A stretch of DNA of 64,000 nt from Pseudomonas sp. URIL14HWK12:I12 (GCF_003097135.1 NZ_QEQL01000004.1:1-64000); one strand, 5' to 3'. Positions 17,426 through 26,686 are shown, counted from the first letter of the stretch. Made by a program: numbers and translations. The notes: generated by a model not told the origin, from the letters alone.

Positions 17426-18247
17426 ATGAAAAAAACGCCTCTGGCTTTGCTGTTCACCCTCGGTGTGCTGAGCGCACCGAGCTACGCTGCCAGTGCCTCG
17501 TCGCTGGACCTGGTGCAACCGATCTCCGACTACAAGATCTACGTCACTGAAGAAGTCGGCAAGCTGGTCACCGAAACTCAGGCTTTCACTGATGCCGTGA
17601 AAAAAGGCGACATCGCCACCGCGAAGAAGCTCTACCCCACTACCCGCGTGCACTATGAAGCCATCGAGCCGATCGCCGAACTGTTCGACGACTTGGACAA
17701 GTCGATCGACTCGCGCGAGGACGACCATGAGCAGGGTGTGAAAGCAGACGACTTCACCGGCTTCCATCGGCTGGAATATGGCCTGTACGCCAAAAACACT
17801 ACCCAAGGCTACGAAGGCTTCGCCGACGGCCTGATCAAGGACGTCAAGGACCTGCAACAACGCATCGCCGAGCTGACCTTCCCGCCCGAGAAAGTGGTCG
17901 GCGGCGCAGCTGCGCTGATGGAAGAAGTGGCTGCAACCAAGGTCTCCGGCGAAGAGGATCGATACAGCCACACTGACCTGTACGACTTCGACGGCAACGT
18001 GACCGGCGCCAAGAAGATCTTCGAGCTGTTCAAGCCACAGATCCTCAAGCAGGACAAGGCGTTCGCCGACAAGGTCGAGAAGAACTTCGCCACCGTCGAC
18101 AAGATTCTGGCCAAGTACAAGACCAAGGACGGTGGGTTCGAAACCTATGACAAGGTCTCAGAGCGGGACCGCAAGGCGCTTGTGGGCCCGGTCAACACCC
18201 TGGCTGAAGACCTCTCGACCCTGCGCGGCAAGTTGGGTCTGAACTAA
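17426..18247 (+). CDS. efeM: Second imelysin-type EfeO/EfeM protein
   Basis: This 273-residue periplasmic protein has a Sec signal peptide (cleavage expected after PSYA, about residue 21) followed only by an M75 imelysin domain, with HxxE in FTGFHRLEYGLYA (His114, Glu117). It lacks the cupredoxin domain of the upstream EfeO and so is the EfeM-like, short form. The start at 17426 follows GGGGAG; the frame opens earlier at 17405. It ends the operon 34 bases after efeB. Having both long and short EfeO-type proteins in one operon suggests a two-step iron relay, which is inference. Confidence 0.88.
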   Translation: MKKTPLALLFTLGVLSAPSYAASASSLDLVQPISDYKIYVTEEVGKLVTETQAFTDAVKKGDIATAKKLYPTTRVHYEAIEPIAELFDDLDKSIDSREDDHEQGVKADDFTGFHRLEYGLYAKNTTQGYEGFADGLIKDVKDLQQRIAELTFPPEKVVGGAAALMEEVAATKVSGEEDRYSHTDLYDFDGNVTGAKKIFELFKPQILKQDKAFADKVEKNFATVDKILAKYKTKDGGFETYDKVSERDRKALVGPVNTLAEDLSTLRGKLGLN

Positions 18248-18314
18248 GTTGCACGAAGCAATCTGCAAGCGCAATCAGGCCTCGGCATAGCCCGTAGCTC
18301 GTCGCTGGATGCTA

Positions 18315-18339
18315 GGCTCCTTGAAACCCAAAAGGAGCC
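18315..18339 (+). promoter_or_regulatory. Hairpin covering the SDR ribosome binding site
   Basis: GGCTCCTT (18315-18322) is exactly complementary to AAGGAGCC (18332-18339) across a nine-base loop. The right arm contains the AAAGGAG ribosome binding site of the gene starting at 18344. Folding would hide the site, so translation may be controlled; this is inferred from base pairing only. Confidence 0.4.
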
Positions 18340-18343
18340 CAGC

Positions 18344-19108
18344 ATGCCCTCTTCACCCTTCGACCTTTCCGCAAAGATCGCCTTGGTCACCGGCGCCAGC
18401 CGTGGCATCGGCGAAGCTATCGCCCGCCTGCTGGCACAACACGGCGCTCATGTCATCGTCGCCAGCCGTAAAGCCCCAGCTTGCGAAGCAGTCGCCCAGC
18501 GTATCCGCGACGATGGCGGCAAAGCCACCGCACTGGCCTGCCACATGGGTGATTTGGCTCAAATAGAGACAGCCTTTACACGCATTCGCGAGGAATTCGG
18601 CCGGCTCGATATTCTCGTCAACAATGCGGCCACCAACCCGCAGTTCGGCCATGTGCTGGACACCACCGCTGAAGCTTTTCAGAAAACGGTGGACGTCAAC
18701 CTGCGCGGCTATTTCTTCGCCTGCGTGGCGGCAGGCAAGCTGATGCGCGAGCATGGCGGCGGCAGCATCATCAATGTGGCGTCGGTCAATGGCGTGCAGC
18801 CGGCACCGATGCAAGGGGTGTATTCGATCACAAAGGCGGCAGTGATCAACATGACCCAGGTTTTCGCCAAAGAGTGTGCGGCGCTGGGGATTCGTTGCAA
18901 CGCCCTGCTCCCCGGCCTGACCGATACACAGTTCGCGTCGGCACTCACTCAAAACCCGCAGGTCCTCAAGCAATGGCTGCCGCGTATTCCGCTCGGCCGG
19001 ATGGCAAGGCCCGAGGAAATGGCCGGTGCCGTGCTGTACCTGGCGAGCGATGCCGCGAGCTATACCACCGGCACTGCACTGGAAGTAGATGGCGGGCTGC
19101 TGGCATGA
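18344..19108 (+). CDS. Short-chain dehydrogenase/reductase
   Basis: A 254-residue classical SDR, probably NADPH-dependent because Arg20 sits in TGASRGIG (16-23). The NNAA element (93-96) and catalytic Ser147, Tyr160 and Lys164 (YSITK) are all present. The C-terminus (YTTGTALEVDGGLLA) is typical of soluble tetrameric SDRs such as FabG-like or glucose dehydrogenase-like enzymes. The substrate cannot be told from sequence. It stands alone between the iron operon and a permease gene, and its strong ribosome binding site lies in a hairpin. Confidence 0.85.
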   Translation: MPSSPFDLSAKIALVTGASRGIGEAIARLLAQHGAHVIVASRKAPACEAVAQRIRDDGGKATALACHMGDLAQIETAFTRIREEFGRLDILVNNAATNPQFGHVLDTTAEAFQKTVDVNLRGYFFACVAAGKLMREHGGGSIINVASVNGVQPAPMQGVYSITKAAVINMTQVFAKECAALGIRCNALLPGLTDTQFASALTQNPQVLKQWLPRIPLGRMARPEEMAGAVLYLASDAASYTTGTALEVDGGLLA

Positions 19109-19177
19109 GCGGCGTGCTGGCGTAGAATGGCGGCCTTCGGCGCGCGCGGTTGCGCGCCCCCTGGTTGTGACCTGCCC

Positions 19178-19957
19178 ATGATTCTCGAACTGTCCGTCGC
19201 CCCTGCCGTTTTGGCGGTGCTATCTGCCGTCGCCTTCGTGGCCGGGTTTATCGACGCCATTGCAGGGGGCGGCGGGCTGTTGACCACACCCGCACTGCTC
19301 ACCGCGGGGTTCCCGCCGCACCTGGTGCTAGGCACCAACAAGCTCAGCTCCACATTCGGTTCAGCCATCGCCAGCCTCACCTTCTACCGCCGCAAGCTGT
19401 TCCACCCCCGGCGCTGGAAGCGCGCGCTCTGGAGCACGCTGGGCGGTGCCCTGCTCGGTGCGGGTGTAGCGCATTACCTGCCGGCTGAGTGGCTCAACCG
19501 CATGTTGCCTCTGATTGTTTTCGCCTGTGCCCTGTACGTCCTGTTCGGCCGCACACCCAATGCGCCGTTGGACAGCGACTTGCCCATTGCCAAGCGCCGG
19601 CAGATTCCGCAGGGCCTGGCGCTGGGCTTCTATGATGGGGTCGCCGGGCCGGGCACCGGTGCATTCTGGACGGTCAGTTCGCTGCTGATGTACCCGCTCG
19701 ACATGGTCCGCGCCAGCGGGGTCGCCCGCACCATGAACTTCGTCAGCAATGGCGCTGCGCTGGCAGTGTTCGCGACTTCAGGCAGCGTGGATTGGCTGGT
19801 AGGCCTGTGCATGGGTGGGTGCGTAATGCTGGGCGCCTTTTTCGGGGCCCGCAGTGCGATCGGTGGAGGGGCGAAGTTCATTCGCCCGGTGTTCATTTGC
19901 GTGGTGCTGGCGCTGACCGCCCGGTTAGCTTGGCAGCACTGGTTCGGGCAGGCCTAG
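19178..19957 (+). CDS. TSUP (TauE/SafE) family permease
   Basis: A 259-residue inner-membrane protein with about eight helices in two repeats. The family markers are [19 protein letters not shown] near the N-terminus and [17 protein letters not shown] in the second half, each a repeat of the TSUP core. Relatives export sulfite, sulfoacetate or other organosulfur anions; E. coli YfcA is the closest recalled relative. The ATG at 19178 starts the first helix; the longer frame to 19127 runs through a GC-rich stretch. Its 3' end overlaps the convergent nudC gene by 33 bases. Substrate unknown. Confidence 0.85.
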   Translation: MILELSVAPAVLAVLSAVAFVAGFIDAIAGGGGLLTTPALLTAGFPPHLVLGTNKLSSTFGSAIASLTFYRRKLFHPRRWKRALWSTLGGALLGAGVAHYLPAEWLNRMLPLIVFACALYVLFGRTPNAPLDSDLPIAKRRQIPQGLALGFYDGVAGPGTGAFWTVSSLLMYPLDMVRASGVARTMNFVSNGAALAVFATSGSVDWLVGLCMGGCVMLGAFFGARSAIGGGAKFIRPVFICVVLALTARLAWQHWFGQA

Positions 19958-20755
19958 CCGTCGTGCGACGTAGAGGTCGATCAGGTAGCGGGCAATCGAG
20001 CGCGATGCCGGAAGCGGCGGCAGGTCGTCAACGTGAAACCAGCGCGCATCCTCGATTTCGTCAGGCTGAGGCACGATGTCGCCACCGGCATAGTCGGCAT
20101 GAAAGCCCAGCATCATCGAATGCGGGAACGGCCAGCATTGGCTGCCGACGTACCGGATGTTGCTCACCTCCAGGCTGACCTCCTCACGAACCTCACGCAC
20201 CAGGCACTCTTCGGCAGACTCCCCCGGCTCGGCAAAACCGGCCAGGGTGCTGTAGACCCCGGATACGAAACGCGGTGAGCGTGCCAGAAGGATTTCATCG
20301 CCGCGGGTAACCAACACGATCATGCTGGGCGAAATGCGCGGATACGCCCGCAGCTCGCACTGAGCGCAAGCCATCGCTCGCTCACCCGCAACCTGTGTGG
20401 TCGGCTGGCCACAGCGCCCACAGAACTGGTGCTCCAGCGCCCATGTTCCGATCTGCGCGGCGTAGGCCAGTACCCGGTAGTGCTCGAAACCCGGCTCGAG
20501 CATGAATTGGCGCAGCCCCTGCCACTGGCAGCCGTCCAGAGCCACTGCATCTGCGAGCTCGATCAGGTAGACAGGCTCCCCGTCGAAGCGACCAATACCA
20601 TGTTCGAACAGGATCGGCAGGCCTTTTTGCTTGAGCCAGTCGCGGGAGAACAGTACACCCTGGCTGCCTTGGAGGAACCCTTTCGGCGAGCGTGCGACTG
20701 CCCAGCCGCCGGTGGAAGTAGTGTCCAGTACCGCAGTGATCCAGCGTTCAGGCAT
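19925..20755 (-). CDS. nudC: NADH pyrophosphatase NudC
   Basis: This 276-residue Nudix hydrolase cleaves NADH to NMNH and AMP and can remove NAD caps from RNA 5' ends (family knowledge). A zinc ribbon is formed by Cys112, Cys115, Cys130 and Cys133 (CGRCG and CAQC). The Nudix box runs from Gly173 to about 195, with the catalytic glutamates in REVREEV. The NudC-specific SQPWPFPxS-like element appears as [12 protein letters not shown]. The gene follows the dienoyl-CoA isomerase gene 19 bases downstream on the same strand. Confidence 0.93.
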   Translation of the reverse strand: MPERWITAVLDTTSTGGWAVARSPKGFLQGSQGVLFSRDWLKQKGLPILFEHGIGRFDGEPVYLIELADAVALDGCQWQGLRQFMLEPGFEHYRVLAYAAQIGTWALEHQFCGRCGQPTTQVAGERAMACAQCELRAYPRISPSMIVLVTRGDEILLARSPRFVSGVYSTLAGFAEPGESAEECLVREVREEVSLEVSNIRYVGSQCWPFPHSMMLGFHADYAGGDIVPQPDEIEDARWFHVDDLPPLPASRSIARYLIDLYVARRLGLPEPVLPS

Positions 20756-20774
20756 CGGGTGTATCCTTTATGGG

Positions 20775-21587
20775 TCAATCGTCGAAAATAGCGGGCTGCC
20801 GAGCCAGCGCTGCGGCCATGGCCACCTTCAAGTCTGCAGACTGCAGCATGGCGGCATTCCAGGTGGCTACGTAATCAAGGCCGTCATCGATACGATGGTC
20901 GCGCATGTAATCGATCATGCGCTTGGTGCCTTGCACGGCCAGCGGGGATTTTGCGGCAATCTCTCGGGCGATGGCAAAAATGCCTTCATGCAACGCGGCT
21001 TCATCGGCATAAGCACGGTTCACCAGCCCCGCAGCCTGGGCCTGCGAAGCGCTGATGGAGCAGCCGGTATAAGCCCATTCGCGCAGCGTGGCCTCGCCAA
21101 CGATCCGCGGCAAACGTTGCAACGTGCCGACATCGGCTGCCATGCCCATGTCGATCTCCTTGAGGCAGAAGCTGGCCTGGTCAGTGCAATAACGCAGATC
21201 GCAGGCGGCGATCAGGTCTACCCCGGCCCCCACACAATGCCCCGAAACAGCTGCCAGAACGGGCTTGCGCACCTGAGCGACTGCGTTCAACCCGGCCTGC
21301 AACCGCAGAACGGTGTTGCGCAACAGCCGAGCGTTCCGGCCCGCATCTGCGCCCATTTGGCCGGCCAGGCTCGCCAACAGTGCCAAGTCGATACCGGCAC
21401 AAAAGTGCCCACCTGCGCCGCTGAGCACAATCACTCGCACCGCGTCGTCATCGTCCAGTGCTTGGAACAGCGGCCCGATCTGCTCCCAAAAAGCTTGGCT
21501 GAGCGCATTGCGCTTGGCCGGGCGGTTTAATTGCACATGGGCGATGGGGCCATGGTGCTCCAGGCTGAGGAAGCTGTCTTCGGGCAT
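20775..21587 (-). CDS. Delta(3,5)-Delta(2,4)-dienoyl-CoA isomerase-type crotonase
   Basis: A 270-residue crotonase-fold enzyme, probably acting on unsaturated fatty acids with odd-numbered double bonds. The oxyanion-hole text HFCAGIDL is at 61-68. The acidic residues of rat ECH1 (Asp176, Glu196, Asp204) align by eye with Asp124 (GAGVDL), Glu144 (CLKEID) and Asp152 (AADVGTLQRLP). This pattern separates the isomerases from enoyl-CoA hydratases. The ATG at 21587 follows AGGAGAACCTC; the frame opens to 21713 but overlaps the GH15 gene. It is probably co-transcribed with nudC. Confidence 0.85.
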   Translation of the reverse strand: MPEDSFLSLEHHGPIAHVQLNRPAKRNALSQAFWEQIGPLFQALDDDDAVRVIVLSGAGGHFCAGIDLALLASLAGQMGADAGRNARLLRNTVLRLQAGLNAVAQVRKPVLAAVSGHCVGAGVDLIAACDLRYCTDQASFCLKEIDMGMAADVGTLQRLPRIVGEATLREWAYTGCSISASQAQAAGLVNRAYADEAALHEGIFAIAREIAAKSPLAVQGTKRMIDYMRDHRIDDGLDYVATWNAAMLQSADLKVAMAAALARQPAIFDD

Positions 21588-21660
21588 GAGGTTCTCCTGT
21601 CTGCAAGCGGGCCCCATCATAGCGTCCTTGCGCAACTGCCCGGCGCGACATTGTGGCCAT

Positions 21661-23499
21661 TCAGGGCGTGGCTTGCGCCGTGGGTTGTTCGGCAGGCGCC
21701 GGCTCACCCCCATGAGCTCGAGCTTGGGCCGGGCACTCGGCCCGGTGCAAGTTCAATGCGGTATTGATGATGCCGATATGGCTGAAAGCCTGTGGGAAGT
21801 TGCCCAGCATTCGTTGGCCTTCGTGGTCATATTGCTCGGCAAGCAGGCCTACGTCGTTGCACAGGCCGCTCAAGCGCTCGTACATCGCCTCTGCATCAGC
21901 CTTGCGCCCCAGCAACGCGTAAACATCAGCCAGCCAGAACGAGCACACCAGGAACGTCCCCTCGCCTGGGGTCAGGCCGTCATCCATGCGGTGGGTCAGG
22001 TAGCGCAGCACCAGCCCGTCACGCACCAATTGCGCCTCTATCGCCTCGACCGTGGCGACGAAACGCGGATCGTCGGCTGGCAGGAATCCTGTGAGGCCGA
22101 TCTGGAGCAGGCTGGCGTCCACTTCCGTGGCACCGTAACTCTGCACAAAGTATCCCAACTCCTTATTGAAGCCCTGCTCGCAGACCTGCGCATGAATCTG
22201 GTCGGCCATAGCACGGTAGCGCTTACCCATACCCAACTCTTGCTCATTGGCATCGGCCAGGTGCGCCGCACGATCGAATGCGACCCAAGCCATGACCTTG
22301 GAGTGCACGAAATGCTTGGCCTCACCGCGAATTTCCCAGATGCCCTCATCAGGCTGGCGCCAGGCCTTCTCCAGAAACCTCATCACCAAGCGAAAAATCG
22401 AAGCGCTGCGGGGGTGCCGGGGCATACCGGCCCGAATGGCCTGGCTCAATGCATCGACGACCTCACCGTAGACATCCAGCTGCCGTTGGGTGGCTGCCGC
22501 GTTGCCGATACGCACCGGGCGCGAGCCTTCATAGCCAGGCAGCCAGTCCAATGTGTACTCCGGCAGGCGCCGCTCTCCTCCCAAGCCATACATGATCTGC
22601 ATCTGCTCGGGGCTACCTGCCACTGAACGCATCAGCCATTCACGCCAGGCATTGGCCTCCTCGACATAGCCCAAGTTGATGAATGCCAACAAGGTCATGG
22701 TTGCATCGCGCAGCCAGCAGAAGCGGTAATCCCAATTTCGTTCGCCACCCAGGCGTTCTGGCAGGGAAGTAGTTGCCGCAGCGACGATACCGCCGCTGGG
22801 CTCGTAGGTAAGCGCCTTGAGCGTGATCAACGAACGGCGTACCTGTTCGCTGAAACGACCCAGGTCCGGGCAGCGGCCGGCGAATTCGAGCCAATACGCC
22901 TCAGTGCATTGAAGGGCAAGCTCGGCATCGAAACGCTCAGCCAGTGGCTGAACGGAGCCCTGGTGGGTGAGCGTAAACACCAGGCGGTCACCGGGGCGCA
23001 CGGTGAACTGGCTACCGGTATGATGATCACGAGCCTTGAGCGGCTTGTCGCTGAACAGCACCAGCCGCTCGGGGCCCGCGACGGCAGTGAGTACTTGGTC
23101 ACGGGGTTGTTCAACCCAAGGGATGCTGCTGCCGTAATCGAAGCGAATCGACAAGTCCATGTCGAACGGTACTTCGCCCTCCAGCCCTTCCACGATTCGG
23201 ATCACGCTATGGTGCTCGGCCATCGGCATGCAGTCGATCAGCCGCGCGGTTCCGGAGCGGGTAGTGAACGTGGTTTCCAGAATGAGGGTGTTCTCACGGT
23301 AGCGCCGGCTGACCTGTACCGAATCGTCTGCCGGGCCGATGCGCCAGTGGCCATTCTCCTCGTTGCCCAACAATGCTGCGAAGCACGCAGGGCCGTCGAA
23401 GCGGGGGAAGCATAGCCAGTCCAGCGAACCGGTTTTGTCGATCAGTGCAGCGGTACGGCAGTTGCCGATCAGGGCATAGTCTTCGATCAATGCAGGCAT
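21661..23499 (-). CDS. Glycoside hydrolase family 15 protein (glucoamylase/trehalase-like)
   Basis: A 612-residue cytoplasmic protein with an N-terminal beta-sandwich (about 1-220) and an (alpha/alpha)6 barrel. The GH15 marker NWDYRFCWLRDA is at 255-266. The N-terminal IEDYALIGNCRTAALI and SLDWLCFPRFD are typical of bacterial GH15 members annotated as glucoamylase or trehalase-like. There is no signal peptide, so it should act on intracellular glucan or trehalose. The C-terminal 25 residues are an Ala/Pro/Glu-rich tail. It lies downstream of zwf on the same strand with a 116-base gap, so the released glucose could feed the pentose phosphate enzymes; this is inference. Confidence 0.85.
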   Translation of the reverse strand: MPALIEDYALIGNCRTAALIDKTGSLDWLCFPRFDGPACFAALLGNEENGHWRIGPADDSVQVSRRYRENTLILETTFTTRSGTARLIDCMPMAEHHSVIRIVEGLEGEVPFDMDLSIRFDYGSSIPWVEQPRDQVLTAVAGPERLVLFSDKPLKARDHHTGSQFTVRPGDRLVFTLTHQGSVQPLAERFDAELALQCTEAYWLEFAGRCPDLGRFSEQVRRSLITLKALTYEPSGGIVAAATTSLPERLGGERNWDYRFCWLRDATMTLLAFINLGYVEEANAWREWLMRSVAGSPEQMQIMYGLGGERRLPEYTLDWLPGYEGSRPVRIGNAAATQRQLDVYGEVVDALSQAIRAGMPRHPRSASIFRLVMRFLEKAWRQPDEGIWEIRGEAKHFVHSKVMAWVAFDRAAHLADANEQELGMGKRYRAMADQIHAQVCEQGFNKELGYFVQSYGATEVDASLLQIGLTGFLPADDPRFVATVEAIEAQLVRDGLVLRYLTHRMDDGLTPGEGTFLVCSFWLADVYALLGRKADAEAMYERLSGLCNDVGLLAEQYDHEGQRMLGNFPQAFSHIGIINTALNLHRAECPAQARAHGGEPAPAEQPTAQATP

Positions 23500-23615
23500 G
23501 CGGTAGGCAACCTCGTTTGCGGTAGAAGGCCGGCAGCGCCAGGCGCTGCCTTGCTAGTGTGACCACCTTTGATCGAAACGGTTTGCACGGCGGGGGCATG
23601 AAATAAATCGGCAGG

Positions 23616-25121
23616 TCAGCCCAGCGAATGCCAGCGGCGGCCATCGCGTGCCAGCAGTTCATCTGCCTCGGCAGGCCCGTCACTGCCTGCTGCATAGCCG
23701 CTGACGTTACCGCCTTGAGCCCAGGCATCGAGGAACGGCTGCACCGCGCGCCATCCGTTCTCGATATTGTCGGCCCGCTGGAAGAGCGTCTGATCGCCGG
23801 TCAGGCAGTCGTAGATCAGCGTCTCGTAACCCGTAGAGGGCCCCATCTGGAAGTAGTCCTTGTAGGCAAAACCGAGTTTGACGTTTTCCATCACCAGTGC
23901 TTGCCCCGGGCGCTTGGCCTGCAGGTCGAACCACATGCCCTCGTTGGGCTGGATCTGAATGGTCAGGTAGTTGGGCTTGAGCTGGTCGACTTCGGTATCG
24001 CGGAACTGGGCGTAGGGTGCTTGCTTGAAGCAGATGGCGATTTCAGTGTCGCGCACGGTGAGGCGCTTGCCTGTGCGCAGGTAGAACGGCACCCCCACCC
24101 ACCGCCAGTTGTCGACCATGACCTTGAGCGCGACATAGGTTTCGGTACGGCTGGCGGGGTCGACCTTGGGTTCTTCAAGGTAGCCTGCCTGGCCGTTGCC
24201 GGCCTGGTATTGCGCCCGTACCGAGTTGGCCAAGGCCTCCTGGGGGCTCCAGGGGCGAATCGAGCCGATCACTTTGGCTTTTTCGCCACGCACAGCATCG
24301 GCACCGAATGCCGCCGGCGGCTCCATCGCCACCATCGCCAGCAGTTGGAACAGGTGATTGGGGACCATGTCGCGCAACGCGCCGATGCTGTCGTAGAAGT
24401 TGCCACGGCTCTCCACCCCAACGGTTTCTGCGGCGGTGATCTGCACGTGGTCGATATAGTGGTTGTTCCAGAAAGCCTCGAAAATGCCGTTGGAAAACCG
24501 GCTGGTCATTATGTTCTGGACAGTTTCCTTGCCCAGGTAATGATCGATGCGGTAGATCTGGGTTTCAGCCATGTCCTGAAGCAGGTCGTGGTTCAGCGCC
24601 TGCGCCGACGCCAGGTCATGCCCGAAAGGCTTTTCCACGACCACGCGACGGTAGGCGTCTGGCTGTTCATACAGCAGCCCGGCCCGGCCCAGGCGGCTGG
24701 ATACCTCACGAAAAAACCGGGGCGAGGTTGCCAGGTAAAACACCGCATTGCCGGTGCCGTTCTCTTGGATGCGCCGGCCGAGAGCCTGGTAAGTGTCGTC
24801 GTTGGTGAAGTCGCCAGTGATGTAGCTGATGCGCTGGGCGAGCCGCTCCCACACTGCCGGGTCAATGGCCTTGTCGCCATTGATGGGGTCTTTGGCCTTG
24901 GCCTGTTCGAGAATGAACGCCTTAAGACGTTCGGCGAATGTGTGGTCGTCGACTTCGTTATGGTCAACGCCGATGATGTGCAGGTTTTCGTCGAGCAATC
25001 CATCGCGTGCCAGGTTGTAAACTGCCGGCATCAGAAGCCGCTTGACCAGATCGCCATGGGCGCCGAACAGGAAAAGATTGCAGGCTGGAGCCGGTTCGAC
25101 CTTTGATGTGCCTCGCTTCAT
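23616..25121 (-). CDS. zwf: Glucose-6-phosphate dehydrogenase
   Basis: A 501-residue enzyme oxidising glucose-6-phosphate to 6-phosphogluconolactone, first step of the oxidative pentose phosphate and Entner-Doudoroff routes. The substrate site RIDHYLGKETVQN and the EKPFGHD element are intact. The nucleotide-binding loop reads GAHGDLVKRLL (20-30), with His where most relatives have Ser or Thr (GASGDLAKR). This divergence suggests the second-copy type of zwf found beside gnd in pseudomonads, not the edd-glk-linked copy. It is downstream of gnd with a GC-rich hairpin between. Cofactor preference cannot be read from the sequence. Confidence 0.93.
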   Translation of the reverse strand: MKRGTSKVEPAPACNLFLFGAHGDLVKRLLMPAVYNLARDGLLDENLHIIGVDHNEVDDHTFAERLKAFILEQAKAKDPINGDKAIDPAVWERLAQRISYITGDFTNDDTYQALGRRIQENGTGNAVFYLATSPRFFREVSSRLGRAGLLYEQPDAYRRVVVEKPFGHDLASAQALNHDLLQDMAETQIYRIDHYLGKETVQNIMTSRFSNGIFEAFWNNHYIDHVQITAAETVGVESRGNFYDSIGALRDMVPNHLFQLLAMVAMEPPAAFGADAVRGEKAKVIGSIRPWSPQEALANSVRAQYQAGNGQAGYLEEPKVDPASRTETYVALKVMVDNWRWVGVPFYLRTGKRLTVRDTEIAICFKQAPYAQFRDTEVDQLKPNYLTIQIQPNEGMWFDLQAKRPGQALVMENVKLGFAYKDYFQMGPSTGYETLIYDCLTGDQTLFQRADNIENGWRAVQPFLDAWAQGGNVSGYAAGSDGPAEADELLARDGRRWHSLG

Positions 25122-25150
25122 TGCGTTACCTCGATCAGGGCGCGGACGAC

Positions 25151-25185
25151 GCGCCCCGGGGCGGCAGGGCGCCAGCCCGGGGCGC
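25151..25185 (-). repeat. 10-bp inverted repeat between gnd and zwf
   Basis: GCGCCCCGGG (25151-25160) and CCCGGGGCGC (25176-25185) are perfect complements across a 15-base loop, in the 72-base gap after the gnd stop and before the zwf start. With no T-run, it is more likely an mRNA-stabilising or attenuating structure than a full terminator. Confidence 0.5.
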
Positions 25186-25193
25186 CCTTGGAG

Positions 25194-26171
25194 TTACTTC
25201 TTGATTTCGATGTGGCCGCCGAAGCCGAAGCGCATGGCCGAGAGCATCTTGTCACCGTAAGTCGCTTGCTGGCGAGAACGGAACCGCGCGAAGAGCGAAG
25301 CAGCCAGTACAGGCGCCGGCACTGCCTGCTCTACCGCCGCGTCAATGGTCCAACGCCCTTCACCGCTGTCGGAAACAGACCCCGAATACTGCGCCAACTC
25401 AGGGTCGCCCACCAACGCGTCGGCGGTGAGGTCCAGCAGCCAAGACGAGACCACGCTGCCGCGGCGCCAAACTTCAGCGATGTCACCCATATTGAGCGCC
25501 AGGCGCTGATCTTCCGGCAGTTGCTCGGAATTCTTGGTTTTAAGAATGTCGAAGCCCTCGGCAAAGGCCTGCATCATTCCGTACTCGATGCCATTGTGAA
25601 TCATCTTGACGAAGTGCCCCGAGCCAACGGGGCCAGCATGGATATAACCATGCTCGGCACGGGTAGGCTCACCCTCGCGGCCCTTAGTGCGGGGAATATC
25701 ACCCACACCCGGAGCGAGGGTGGCGAACAAGGGGTCGAGCCGTTCGAATACGGCGTCTTCGGCGCCGATCATCATGCAGAAGCCGCGGTCCAGGCCCCAT
25801 ACGCCGCCCGAGGTGCCCACATCCACGTAGTGAAGCTGCTGCTCGGCCAACGCCTTGGCGCGGCGGATGTCATCTTTGTACATGGTGTTACCACCGTCGA
25901 TGATCACATCATCCGGCTCCAACAGCCCCGCCAGTTCATTGATCGTGCTCTCGGTCGGGGCGCCTGCCGGCAGCATGACCCATACCGCGCGGGGGCGCTC
26001 CAGTTTGGCGACGAGGTCTGCCAAGCCGCTGGCAGGCTGCGCGCCATCCCCGGCCAATGCCTGCACCGCTTGCTCGTTACGGTCATACACAACGGTCGTG
26101 TGGCCACCGCGCATCAGGCGCCTTGAAATGTTGCCACCCATGCGACCCAGTCCCACGATTCCCAATTGCAT
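25194..26171 (-). CDS. gnd: 6-phosphogluconate dehydrogenase (decarboxylating), short form
   Basis: This 325-residue enzyme converts 6-phosphogluconate to ribulose-5-phosphate and CO2. The Rossmann nucleotide site is [16 protein letters not shown] at the N-terminus. Substrate-binding text includes [27 protein letters not shown] and [18 protein letters not shown]. At about 325 residues it belongs to the short (GntZ/YqeC-type) class, which generally favours NAD+, in contrast to the 470-residue NADP+ enzymes. GGAG lies before the ATG. It is first of the gnd-zwf-GH15 series. Confidence 0.92.
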   Translation of the reverse strand: MQLGIVGLGRMGGNISRRLMRGGHTTVVYDRNEQAVQALAGDGAQPASGLADLVAKLERPRAVWVMLPAGAPTESTINELAGLLEPDDVIIDGGNTMYKDDIRRAKALAEQQLHYVDVGTSGGVWGLDRGFCMMIGAEDAVFERLDPLFATLAPGVGDIPRTKGREGEPTRAEHGYIHAGPVGSGHFVKMIHNGIEYGMMQAFAEGFDILKTKNSEQLPEDQRLALNMGDIAEVWRRGSVVSSWLLDLTADALVGDPELAQYSGSVSDSGEGRWTIDAAVEQAVPAPVLAASLFARFRSRQQATYGDKMLSAMRFGFGGHIEIKK

Positions 26172-26488
26172 GCCGGTTTACTCCAGAAAATAAGAAAAAG
26201 CCCTGCAAGCTTAACGCAGCGGCGGTTTCAGGAGTTAGTCCGGGTGCGCATCTGGAAGGTTTCGTGAAATCGCCAAAAGCCAGGCGACGAACGGTTGACG
26301 CCATGAAACCCGCACCGCGCGGCCTCTTGCAGGTAATCACGCTCAGGGCACGGGGACCATGAAAAATAAAAAAGTTCCCAAATCACGCTCAAGAAATCAA
26401 AATCCGTCCCGACAACGGTAGCAGCCAGGTTCATGAAAAGTCCCGGCCAAGGCCGTTTAAATCAGTGTTTAGCCATGTGAGGTACGCC
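26172..26488. other. Non-coding gap upstream of gnd
   Basis: This 317-base stretch between the divergent gnd gene and a small plus-strand gene should hold both promoters. It contains an A/T-rich patch near 26360-26400 but I see no convincing -10/-35 pair, operator or RNA gene. Short open frames inside it lack ribosome binding sites. Confidence 0.5.
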
Positions 26489-26671
26489 ATGGGAACCGTA
26501 GTAGCTGCGAATATTCCGCAAACCCTTTATGTCACCATCCGCCGGGACGAACTCAACGAACTCAAAGACCAGCGCCTGCAGCTGGAGCACGAAGTGGCTC
26601 GCCTGACCGCGCTGTTGGTCCAAGCCCAGCGCGCCATGCTGAGCTACGAGGGCCAAGCGCGCATCGCTTGA
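26489..26671 (+). CDS. Small coiled-coil protein, unknown function
   Basis: A 60-residue protein starting MGTVVAANIPQTLYVTIRRDE, followed by one long amphipathic helix with heptad-spaced leucines (ELNELKDQRLQLEHEVARL) likely to form a coiled coil. GTGAGG lies seven bases before the ATG at 26489; an upstream ATG at 26465 is less likely. The gene is followed at once by a near-perfect intrinsic terminator, which supports it being a true transcription unit. I do not recognise the family. Confidence 0.65.
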   Translation: MGTVVAANIPQTLYVTIRRDELNELKDQRLQLEHEVARLTALLVQAQRAMLSYEGQARIA

Positions 26672-26686
26672 CCATTCGCGCCTCTG

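Noticed and set aside
23628..25106. 492-codon plus-strand frame opposite zwf
   Set aside because: It is a shadow of the zwf codons; zwf motifs and start are clear.
26172..26488. Short open frames upstream of gnd as a hidden gene
   Set aside because: No ribosome binding site or conserved composition; the stretch is better explained as a regulatory gap.
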